Below, piece by piece: positions 19,501 through 29,940 of a stretch of DNA of 64,000 bases (position 1 is its first letter; the number at the start of each line of letters is the position of its first letter). This DNA is from Solanum dulcamara (taxonomy: Eukaryota > Streptophyta > Magnoliopsida > Solanales > Solanaceae). The notes below the pieces were generated by a model. It was not told where the DNA came from and searched no databases. It worked only from the letters and a program-made list of their open reading frames with translations. A program made the translations under genes and the position numbers. The stretch lies in the NCBI RefSeq assembly GCF_947179165.1, contig NC_077240.1, positions 565,501-629,500 of the forward strand, read 5' to 3'.

Positions 19501-19714
19501 GATGAAAACTATCATAAATTTTTTTAAATTAGATTAATATAATAAAATTTTAACCATTAAAAATTAAGAACAACTTATGCAATATTTTAATAAAAAAATT
19601 TATTTTCATTAATTAATAAAGTCTACTACCACCTTATATTATTTAGAGAACTTAAAAACTGAAAATATTCATATGTATACTTGTGTTTAGGATCTAAAAA
19701 TAAAACAATTATAT

Positions 19715-19727
19715 TGTGCTGATAATG
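19715..19727 (-). other. Primer-binding site of the copia element
   Basis: TTATCAGCAC on the minus strand, right after the 5' LTR. It resembles the TATCAGAGC part of the initiator-methionine tRNA complement used by most plant copia elements, but is imperfect. Confidence 0.5.
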
Positions 19728-20024
19728 TGTTATAAATAAAATGACAAACCAACTTAAGAAGAAAATGAGAGAGCAAATGAGTAATCTTATTATTTTCAAT
19801 TAGTAATCTTATTATTTTCTTCTCTTTTGTATATCCATCCATGCTTACAAGAATGACTATGTATAGACTTATAAGAAGAAACAAAATATAGTGGAAACAC
19901 ATAATAGTAGAGACAAATTGTGATGATGAATAAGATATAGTGAAAACAAATTGTGGTAGATGATAAGATATAGTAGAAATAAATTGTGGTGGAAGATAAC
20001 ATAGACATATATTATTTTACAACA
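19728..20024 (-). repeat. 5' LTR of the copia element
   Basis: 297 bp; starts TGTTGTAAAATAATATATG on the minus strand and ends TATAACA. It is about 60 bp longer than the other LTR because short internal segments are duplicated (AGTAATCTTATTATTTTC twice, and a block with GATAAGATATAGT repeated). Confidence 0.88.
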
Positions 20025-20235
20025 CTTAACAATATGTTATATAAATAATTCAAATCAACGGAATAATATATATCGAAAAGAGAGATCAAAAGCAGCCAAG
20101 TTTGTCAAACTCATAGGTTGCGTTCCTAGCTACTTCTTGGTTAGACCATGGTCAGTTTCTTTAAATCATTATTATTTGCCAATTTGTCATGTAGAGACTT
20201 TCTGGTCAAATTATCCAACTAACTACTCATGTCCT

Positions 20236-20244
20236 TATATAAAT
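20236..20244 (+). promoter_or_regulatory. TATA box of the LHT8-like transporter gene
   Basis: TATATAAAT 152 nt before the start codon and only about 210 nt from the edge of the copia element. Position and sequence fit; function is inferred. Confidence 0.5.
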
Positions 20245-20387
20245 ACCTACATCCACATTTCACATTTCTCATGCAATTTAAGCATAAACAAACTTAAGAA
20301 CCAACCAAGCTATCTTTTAGGTTCTTGTGACTTTTTTTTTAAATTATAAATCCTAATTAGGATTTGTAGAAATATTTGGAAATAATA

Positions 20388-22845
20388 ATGGCTGTTGATG
20401 ATCAAGTTAGCTCTTTACCGAACTCGTTACCGATAACGCCACGAACGGTAACGACAGCTCCAATGTTTCATCATGATGATCAATTCGGCTCTGTACCGAT
20501 AACTCCACGGACGGCGTCTGTAGCACAAACGCCGTCCATAGTATCGTTACCAATAACTCCACGGACGGCTCAAACGCCGTCCATAGTATCGTTACCTCCT
20601 TCACAGTTTCACTCGCCGTCTCTTTCTCGATCACCGTTACTTCTGACGGGAGATCATGCTAGTGGTACTGCTGCAAATCGAACCGTTAAAACTCCAAGGT
20701 CACGCGGATTAACGCCGCGTTTCATCACTCCTTTGGGTAGTCCTCTTAGAAAGGCTCTTAAAATGACAAGATTAGACCCGCAAGACGCGTGGCTACCAAT
20801 CACCGAGTCGAGAAATGGAAACGCATACTACGCTGCGTTTCATACTCTTTGTTCTGGGATTGGTATTCAAGCTCTTGTTCTGCCTGTTGCTTTTACCATA
20901 CTCGGCTGGTAATTTTTTTTTCTACATATTAATTTTACCAATTTACTGTTTGCTGATTGACTTATAACCTATATATGATGTGTTTTATTAATTTTTGCAG
21001 GGCTTGGGGTATCATTGGTTTAACGGTAGCATTTGTATGGCAGCTCTACACTCTTTCTTTAATGGTTCAACTTCATGAAAATCATGAAACAGGACTACGT
21101 TACAGTAGATACTTGCAACTGGCATGCGCAACTTTTGGTAAGTATCGAGATCATGTATGCATGATTTAATTTTGCTTGGGTCAAAACGGCCTAATATAGA
21201 GGTGCATGCCTGTCCAACTTTCTTTAATTACTTTACTCTTTGGTTGATCATCAGGTGAAAACTTAGGGAAACTATTCGCAGCGTTTCCAATTGGGTATCT
21301 GTCAGCGGGTACATGTTGCGCGTTGATTATTATAGGCGGCTCAACAGCAAAGCTATTATATGAGACTTTATGTGGGGCAACATGTAGTAATCCGAAGCCA
21401 TTAACAACAGTAGAATGGTATTTAGTGTTTACATGTGTGGCAGTGGTTTTAGCTCAGTTGCCAAATTTGAATTCAATAGCTGGAATATCTCTAGTTGGTG
21501 CTCTTACAGCCGTTGGATATTGTACAGCGCTATGGACCGTTTCAGTTGCTGAGGGTAGGCTACCTAATGTGTCTTATGATCCAGTCAGAAAGGGAAGCCA
21601 AGTTAACAGGATATTTGATCTTCTTAATGCTTTTGGTATTATTGCTTTTGCCTTCAGAGGCCACAATCTCATACTTGAGATTCAGGTAATCATCCTCTTT
21701 CTTATTTATAAAACAATAATTACATGTGGAGTTTTAATTTTGGATGGACGAATACTTAATTTAGAAGATAAACTCAAAATAATTGAAGGTTAAAAATGAA
21801 TTGTTGAAGTGGGTTGAGAATTTTACCTAATTAAGCCTAGAAAGTCGTCAGAAGAGTAAGAACCGATTTTTACTACATGAGGTTAGGTGATGCCAAATTA
21901 AAAGGCAGTCACAACAAAGTTTGTTGTTGACTTTGACTTTGAATTTTGCTGACCTTTTTAATCGGACACTTTGAAAATTCTTACCAACCAACCTTTTGGT
22001 TGTGATTTTAAAAAATTATATCATTTTATCTACGATAGGTAAAGGTGACATGAAAAAAAATATTATACGATATTTATAACTTAAACTCATTTTGTTTGAT
22101 TTATTAATGCAGGCCACAATGCCTTCAAGTGAGAAACACCCATCTCGAGTGCCTATGTGGAGGGGTGTGCAGTTCTCATATCTACTCATAGCAATGTGCT
22201 TATTCCCTCTTGCAATTGGTGGCTACTGGGCTTATGGTCATTTGGTATGCATCCCTCCCCTCTTCAAACTCTTTTACAAATTACGATATAACAGATACTT
22301 ATAGTTATCTTTTAAATAATTGAAAATAATCTTAATATTGTACCATTTTATTTCAGATTCCAGCAAATGGGAGCATGTTAACGGCATTATTCGCATTCCA
22401 TAGTCAAGATGTTTCGCGATCTGTATTAGCTTTGATAAGTATTTTTGTGATAATAAATGCGGTGAGCTCATTCCAAATCTATGGAATGCCAATGTTCGAT
22501 GATATGGAATCAGCTTACACAACAAGGAGTAAAAAAGCATGCCCGTGGTGGCTCCGTTCCATATTCAGGGCAATTTTCGGGTTCGTGTGCTTCTTTATTG
22601 CCGTGGCTGTTCCATTTTTGGGTAGCTTTGCTGGGCTTATTGGAGGAATTGCTCTGCCTGTTACATTTGCTCATCCATGTTTCATGTGGATTAAAGTGAA
22701 GAAGCCCAAAAAGTACTCTCTAAGTTGGTGGGTAAATTGGGGACTTGGACTTTTGGGAATGGGCTTAAGTGGGATTTTGGTTGCTGCTGGTTTGTATGTT
22801 GTTATTGATACTGGTGTTAAAATTAGCTTCTTCAATCCTCAGTGA
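20388..22845 (+). CDS. Amino acid transporter, lysine/histidine transporter-like 8 (AATL1) type
   Basis: Predicted proton-coupled amino-acid importer of the AAAP family, LHT8/AATL1-like subgroup, in the plasma membrane. Exons 20388-20908, 21001-21137, 21255-21685, 22113-22244, 22357-22845; GT/AG borders and matching phases give 569 residues. The start is the first in-frame ATG after the TATA box. Residues 1 to about 130 are a hydrophilic Ser/Thr/Pro-rich tail with three (S)(L/V)PITPRT motifs (near 14, 36 and 54) and a duplicated AQTPSIVSLPITPRT/AQTPSIVSLP unit. Many TP sites make it a candidate for proline-directed phosphorylation. About 10-11 membrane segments follow from residue ~150 (FHTLCSGIGIQALVLPVAF) to the C-terminus. 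NAFGIIAFAFRGHNLILEIQ and GIALPVTFAHPCFMWIKVK are typical family blocks. Specificity cannot be read from sequence. Confidence 0.92.
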
Positions 22846-24306
22846 AGGTATAGTTTTCTATAACAAAAAGTGTGGATAAAACTTTTACTAGTATGAACAT
22901 GACGGCCAACTTGGAAATCAATACTGAAAAGGTTGGTGAGGGTTGGTTTGAACAAGAATTTAATTTATTGTTCTCTTACTTTGAGTTGGTAGATTTTTAT
23001 TTTTATTTTATTGTAGTTATTTATGGAATTTCAAAGGAATAAATTAGTAAAGAATTTCTTGATTCCACATGGATGGGCACGTTTTTTTGAATGTATACTT
23101 TGCATTTACTCTACACAAGCTGTTTTTATTTGAAAGAAGGTGCAAAATTGAAGATGCAAATTCAAATCGCGACGCAAGTGAGAATTCATGAAAAAGAAAA
23201 TGATTATTGTATATGAATTTACAATATGTATGAAAATACAACATTGACACTAATTACAAAAGTAACCTATAAGCCTATATCACATACCACAAAATCAGGC
23301 TGCATTCATTAATACAACAACATGTCAAGTGTAATCGATAGACCTTCCATTCAACTTAGTTTTTGACTAAATTATTTGCTAAGTTGTTTGAATTCTTAAA
23401 AGTCGTCATCAATATTAATACTTTAATAGTATTATTAATGAAATTGTTTTAAAGCATATGTCAACAGAAAAAAAGTGTGTGATACAGAAATGTGTTTCTT
23501 TTGTTGGTCAAAAGATGAATCAAATATGTATATATATAGAAGGCTCGAGTATTTGTGACAAAGCATAAACAAAAGTGATGCAATTGAAGAGCTTGACAAT
23601 ATAGGAATTGGACTAAAGAAACGTGATGACCTCAACAGTTATACATCAAACATTAAACCATAGTTTTAATGTTTACTACTTGCCAATCCCCACCGGATAT
23701 CTATTATCTCCTCCAAGTATATGTATTGGAAAACTGTGCCTATTAAAAATTAGACAGACGCGACGAGAAATTACCTAATAAATTTGATATTTCTTTGTTC
23801 TTCGTCTAATTTATTGATCACTGGCTGCATAGCACCGAAGTTTTCATTAGTTCTCCAACTGTGCCTCTTTTCAAACAAAAAATTCTGAATCAATTTCAAA
23901 CCATACATAGCAACGCTCGTTGGCTTCGATTTTATTATTATCTATTATTTTCCTTACTTCGATTATCGTATTATGCGCTATGTTATTATTATTTTCTCCA
24001 TTATATCTATCTTCCATATTTTATTATAATATACTTGAATTGAAGATTTATCAAAAATAATATCTCTATCTTTACAAAATAGAAGTAAGACTGCATACAT
24101 ATTTTCTTAGCCAAGACTTCACTCGTGGCATAATAATGGATATGTATTGTTGTTGTATTAACATGTGAAGTAGAACTGTCCAATACACCTTGTAATTTTC
24201 CATCTTGTTTGAACCAATGAATATGTTCCAGGTCCCAAACCTGGTCGGTGTAAAGATTCTTTGCATTTCATAGTCCAAGAGCCACTAACATTAAGTACTA
24301 CCCTTA
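22846..24306. other. Transporter 3' flank and AT-rich intergenic region
   Basis: The transporter 3' UTR presumably occupies the first ~200 bases. Nothing else is recognised; open frames here are short and unconvincing. Confidence 0.45.
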
Positions 24307-25296
24307 GGGGTCATTTGGTTGTGATACAAATTATGATAGGATTAGTTATATGAGAGTAGTTTTTATTGCTTGTTTGGTTTGCCATATTCAAAATTATATT
24401 CATTGCATAAATTTAAGAATAAGTTGTTTGTTTACAAAAATACCCTCTATCTTTTTTTTTCCATTTACTTAGCAAGCTTTTAGTTATTCATTCTTAAAAA
24501 TAAAATTTTCTATCTTATTTAACTAAAACATTTTTGTGTATGCATTTCCATAATTGTGTCATATGTTTTTAAAATTAAACTTTCATCTTATTTAGCTTAA
24601 AAATAAAACTTCTATCTTATTTAGCTTTAAATAAAATTTTCATCTTATTTAACTTAAAAATAAAACTCTCATCTTATTTAGCTTAAAAATAAAACTTTCA
24701 TCTTATTTAGTTTAAAAATAAAATTACCATTTTAAGCTTATTAAAGAAAAATAAATTTTATTATTAAAATTATCTACATTTTAAAGTTATTTATATTTTA
24801 ATTGATATATAAAATATAATTTTTAAGTGAGTAATAAACTATTTAATTAAAATATGTAATTTAGTAGTGAAGTGAATATTTTAAGAGAAATCAAAATATA
24901 AATAAACACAAGAATTAGACAAATAAATTCAACCTATTATTTATTCATTAATAGAACTTTTATGTATAAAATGTAATTTTTTAATAGAAAAATATATTAT
25001 CATAAAAACAACGATTAATTAAGTTTGTGAATGTTATTATAAATGTTGTTAAAAATTATGTTAATATATATTAATGTAAAAAGTGGTGTATAAAAGAGAG
25101 TTTAAAGGGGTATTTTAATTATTTAATATACCTTATCCTATGATAAGTTATTCTGGGATTACTATTTCATCCTCAAGAAGAGATAATTGTTAATCTTGAG
25201 ATAAGTTATCCCATTCTTTGCAACTAAACGAGTAATTAAAGGGCACTTAAAAATTATTTAGGAATTAACTTTTTTTATCCATCATACCAAACGACC
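24307..25296. mobile_element. ~1-kb non-autonomous element with GGTCRTTTGGT-type ends
   Basis: The left end, GGGGTCATTTGGTTGTGAT, and the reverse complement of the right end, GGTCGTTTGGTATGATGG, form short inverted termini. Blocks near the right end (AAGTTATTCTGGGATTA, GATAAGTTATCCCA) are typical of a common Solanaceae MITE family with hAT-like ends. The interior is AT-rich, includes the tandem block at 24566-24735, and has no coding frame. Confidence 0.55.
24566..24735 (+). repeat. ~30-bp tandem repeat, about six copies
   Basis: Units of the form AAAAATAAAACTTTCATC followed by TTATTTAGCTT, repeated about six times with a few substitutions; a seventh related copy lies near 24490. It is inside the non-autonomous element and noncoding. 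Confidence 0.8.
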
Positions 25297-25451
25297 GTCA
25301 GGGTCTTTCTTAAACAAATTAAAAATGGCATTGGCCCTTTGCTTTACACAATGTAATGTGCGACCTAAGGCATAAACAAGAATATCATCAAAATCATCCC
25401 AACATTAATTAAAGACATGATAATAAATCTCAATTTGCGTAAACCGTCCAA

Positions 25452-25532
25452 ACCGACATTTTCAATTGTTTTTGCTAGCACCAATAGCGGACACATCTGT
25501 ACACATTCCCAAATTTGTTTCGCCTATATAAA
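25452..25532 (+). promoter_or_regulatory. Dehydrin promoter: DRE/CRT core and TATA box
   Basis: ACCGAC at 25452-25457 matches the DRE/CRT core bound by DREB/CBF factors in cold and drought response. TATATAAA lies at 25525-25532, 118 nt before the start codon. No ACGTG-type ABRE was seen between 25440 and 25650. Regulation is inferred from motifs only. Confidence 0.5.
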
Positions 25533-25649
25533 CAGTGTCTTGAACAAGACTATAAGGCACAAATATTCACTGAAAGCACACTAGCAATTTGTAACTTGGC
25601 TTCAATTTCAAACATATATCCTAAGTTGTACTAGCTAGTCAAAGAGAAA

Positions 25650-26558
25650 ATGGCAGAGCAAAAAGGTCACTCAGAGGAGACAATCAGCAAGGGTGTAGCT
25701 CGAGAGACTAATGATCGTGGATGTGGATTGTTCAATTTCATGGGAAAGAAAGAAGAAGACAAGGCCCACAATGACACTATCATCATTGACACGCCGGCCA
25801 ATGTGGTACAACCAAAGGAGGAGAAACAGAGTCTCATGGAAAAACTTCATCGCACTCACAGCAATTCTAGCTCGGTAAGCTACTTTTAACAAGTCATGAA
25901 TGTTGATACGTGGTAAATGGACATGTTACAATGTATCAAATTAAATTAATAAACACCTTATGTCGATAGGGGTGGAGCCAGAAGGTGAAAGGAATTCATC
26001 TGAACCCCTTAGTCAGGAGATTACATTAGACATATAAGTTTCAGTTTTCTTTATGTATGTATATATTAAACTATCAAATAACAATGCTGCTGCAAAAAAT
26101 GCATAAAGGGCACCAACTTTCTCTTTTTTCTTCTTACGATTTCTTTGCTTGATCACTTGAAATTTCAGTCAAGCGATGATGAGGAAGTAGAAGAGGGTAG
26201 TAATGGAGAGAAGAAAAGGAAGAAAAAGGGACTTAAAGAGAAGATGTCCGGTGATCAGCAAAAAACTGAATTGATTCCCATGGACAACTGCCCTGCTCCT
26301 AATGAAAATGCAACACACGAAGAAGACAAGAAAATAGGATTTATGGACAAGATCAAAGAAAAACTTCCAGGTCACCACAACAAGACTGATCAAGAAGTAG
26401 CTGTCGATGCCCCTGCTGCTCATACTCCTTTAGATGAACAAGTCCATGGAGGTGAAACAAAAGATCAGAAGAAAGGATTGCTTGACAAAATTAAAGAGAA
26501 ATTGCCTGGTCATGGCCACAAGAACAACGATGACGAAGAGAAACACAAGTCTAACTGA
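25650..26558 (+). CDS. Acidic dehydrin (FSK2 type, ERD10/COR47/CI7-like)
   Basis: A hydrophilic, disordered stress protein thought to protect membranes and enzymes during dehydration and cold. Two exons, 25650-25874 and 26169-26558, give 204 residues. An F-segment-like DRGCGLFNFMGKK spans 22-34, with an extra Cys relative to the usual DRGLFDFLGKK. SLMEKLHRTHSNSSS then runs into SSDDEE, forming the S-segment; the intron falls inside the serine run, as is usual in dehydrins. A lysine run (KKRKKK, 90-95) is followed by a K-like remnant, and two K-segments lie at 130-144 (KIGFMDKIKEKLPGH) and 177-191 (KGLLDKIKEKLPGHG). There is no Y-segment. Acidic residues dominate. The short intron contains a small GGGGTGGAGCCAG-type repeat fragment near 25970. 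Confidence 0.95.
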
Positions 26559-29500
26559 AATTGAGAATTAATCATCTAGCTTCTGCACTACATGCAGATT
26601 CCAGTTTAATTTCACTTGTGTGAATTCGCTTTTTAAATCTTTTTATTTGCTTTAGTCGCGTGCCATTGCTTTTCTATTGTATCTTTCAATTCCAAGTGAA
26701 TGAAATTCTCTGTTGTGTATAGGTAAAGTATTGATGTGATCTTTCCTAGCATGATGATACCTCAGTTAGCTTTATCTATTGTAACGCTAAAGTTATAAAT
26801 TGATTTACAACACAATATTTTTTTTTCCGGATTTATAACACAATAAAGTAATTGAACTTATATATCCATTATAACAGTAAAGTCTTTTTTTTTAAAAAAA
26901 ATACGTTTAAGAAAGTGAGCGATGTATGAATTAATTGTTCAGAAAATAGAATAGTCGAAAAGTTAAGTTTCAGATGCTGAAAATGCAAATATAAACCGAA
27001 ACAAAGCAACAAAGTTTTGTCTAGATATATACAATGTAATTTCAAGGCAAATCTTTAGCCCAATCAATTGTGGGCTGCACAAAAGAATCTCTGGATAACT
27101 AGCTAAATTTAGCCCACTCAACCTAGTCGTAATAGGGCCAGCCAGATCACTTCATTACAGACTGTCAAATCATAAGAGTCAACTATAAGACTCTGCCCTC
27201 TTATACTACATTGAGAATGGCCCAAAAGTTCCGCAGGCCAGGCCATAAAAACTGCTAGGCCTTGATGCAGATTTTTTATCGGGTCAAATTTGAAAAATAG
27301 CCCAAAAAATCAAAAGTCATTGGAAAATAGCCAACTTTTGAAACGCATGACATTGTCTTTGATATTGAACTTAAATAGATGAAATTCGATCACAAACATT
27401 CGTAGGAGTTTGACTTTTTTTTTAAGTGCGAAATCCAAGATAGTGTCTTAAATCTTTCACTTATTTCAGTTCGAATTGCATGGCAATGTTATTCTGTTAT
27501 GGTTTTTTCCACATCAAATATCTATTTTTAACAAAATTTTGAACATTGTATATTTCTCAAAATCAATCTTAAAAGTGGCTAAGTCATACAATTTTTTACA
27601 ATTTTCTCCTGCATGTATATATAACTAAACTCAATAGAAAAAGCAAAATCGATAGTAAATTTAAGGTTTATAAATACTGAGTTATAAGTTAAATTAATTA
27701 CTAATTAAAGTAAATAAAAAAAAATTAAAAGGACCAATAATAACAAATGAAAAGAGGAGGAAGGGATGTTTTTAATTATATAGTCTTTACATGAACAGCC
27801 CAATTTTGCTCAAAGAAGAAAGGCATGCAGTTGTACTTGTAATGTTGTCACAAAATTAAATACTAAAATTTACGGATCGAATACGCACAAGAATTCCGTG
27901 TGTCCCGTCAATAATCACGGATACACCAAAGTTTCCAACCTTATAAAATAAGAAAATTAAATAGGAACCAAATTTACGAATACAATCAACGCGGCGTAAG
28001 ACTAGAAACTAGAAGAATGAAGATTAAATAAAAAGTTGCATGCCAGCCTTTTCTGTTGAAACTTTAAGTGTTCAGACAATATGATCATAACAAAATTTAC
28101 TTTATTAATGCAGTTTCAAGAAAATTCTGTCATTATAATGTTATATATTATGCAAGTTAGTTTAATAAAGCTACTTGCAGGAAGTACGTGGTCATGCACT
28201 ATTTTAATCCTACAAGTAACTATCATCTTTTATCTGGTAGGCTTGATAAAAAGCTTCGAATTACCACCTATCAATCCCAATCTCTTTTCATTTGTTTTGA
28301 ATATTATCAAATCTAGATTAGCTTCATAAATCACACTAAAGCAGACACCCAATTATGAAAAAACCTCTTAATCCGGACCGAGACGCGTTCCTCAACAAAA
28401 GTCAAAAATATTAGGTTACATTCAATATGGACAGAATATTTATATAGTTAGTTATATTCTCCATCTGCTCCCGATAACTACAGAGTGCGCCCCTTAGCGA
28501 TTTTTTTCAACTCAATTTTTCAACGCAGAGTAAATTTATATTATGATTTAACTAAAACTACAATAAATAGTAAATTTGAACCAAAAATTTGAACAATATA
28601 ATAAATTTAAAACCTTAAAGATTGAATGATAAAGCTTAAAAATTGACCCACCTCTGGACTATTGCATTATGTATAACTTAAAGTCGGTGTTAAGATTTTT
28701 TTGTTCTTTTTTAACTTTAAAAAGTAAAGGAAAATCGATGCTTGCGTGTACGTTCAGAAGCTTTAATTTGTAGTCGAAGGAACTCAATGTGAGTAATTAA
28801 CATTTTCCATCACATAAGTATAAATTATATGAACAACACTTATTCACCAAACAAAGTAATTTAATGGACCTTTATGTAGACGTTAATTAAAGTGAAAATT
28901 ATGAATGTACACATCAATTGATTACCGTTAAGTAATAATTACATTTTGATGAATTTAGTTTCAATTTATCCAAATCTAGCACATCCTTAATTTGTTTCAA
29001 ACTTAATTAATAAAAACTTTAACGCCTTAATTGAAACTTGTAATTAGTACTCCGTAATTTTTTTTGGAATTCTTCCAAATAACTATGTACCAAATAAAAA
29101 GATCGAAGAATTTTGGGATATTAGTTTTAGACAATAACATATATAATCACAAAATGGAAAATTTAGACCTATATGCTGGGTCCACCAGGAGCATTTTTTA
29201 TTTAGTTTTCCGCCCGATGTCCATTATTTGATTTGGGTTTGACTAATCTGACTTTGTGCTAAAAAATTCTAAAATATTTTTTATTAAAGACAATTTCATA
29301 TTCAGAGCTCAACTTTTAATTATAAGAATGGATGATTACTTACAACTCTAGTATAGCTTTTTTTCTTTTGATTTTTCACTAAGTATTTATATATAACCAC
29401 TATTAAAGCCTAATTCACTCCGTCAAAAAATTCTTAGTTGTAAAACGTTTTCTATTAAAGACAATTTAGAACAACAACATTTGAGACTATGGGAAGTATA

Positions 29501-29733
29501 CGGAAGAAAAACAAGTGGAAAGTTGGATGGTGGGGTCAGTTTTACAACTAAAGTACAGCATGTATGAAGCTCTTTTTTTCTTTTTTTTTTTTATAGTTGA
29601 GTTTCTTATACTACTATTAAACATACTCATACTTATGCCAGCCTGGCAGATTAATGGCGCGTTCTAACAATTAAGTCACGGAGGCGTGTTTTTCATTCTG
29701 TTACTACTAACTAACTAAACCATACCTTTACGC
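26559..29733. other. Long AT-rich intergenic region
   Basis: The dehydrin 3' UTR presumably covers the first ~150 bases. No further gene, RNA gene or complete element recognised. Short Stowaway-like fragments (ACTCCGTAATTTTTTTTGG near 29048, CACTCCGTCAAAAAATTC near 29416) lack partners. Confidence 0.45.
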
Positions 29734-29755
29734 TATATATATATATATATATATA
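29734..29755. repeat. (TA)11 microsatellite upstream of the SKS gene
   Basis: An uninterrupted TA run of 22 bases, about 190 bp before the SKS start codon. It could also supply TATA function, but no single TATA box can be picked. Confidence 0.85.
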
Positions 29756-29940
29756 AATAAACTCTTCACTTCTCATTTTCCTATATGTATTTTGCACTAC
29801 TTTCCTAAGTATTCAATATAGCTAGTTCCTTATATATTTTTATTATTAGTAGTAGTATTTATTACTTGGTAATATATACACTTCAACGATCATAGATCTC
29901 CATTATAATATTAGTTGCGTTCCTTAAGAAATTGACGAGA

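Larger units (their letters stand above)
14493..20024 (-). mobile_element. Ty1/copia LTR retrotransposon, complete in structure but decayed
   Basis: About 5.5 kb bounded by two LTRs and a 5-bp target duplication, CTTAA, at 14488-14492 and 20025-20029. Reading on the minus strand: 5' LTR (19728-20024), primer-binding site, gag, protease, integrase, reverse transcriptase, RNase H region, purine tract, 3' LTR (14493-14728). The order integrase before reverse transcriptase places it in copia. Stops and frameshifts break the coding region, so it is not autonomous. The LTRs have diverged, so it is not recent. Confidence 0.93.
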
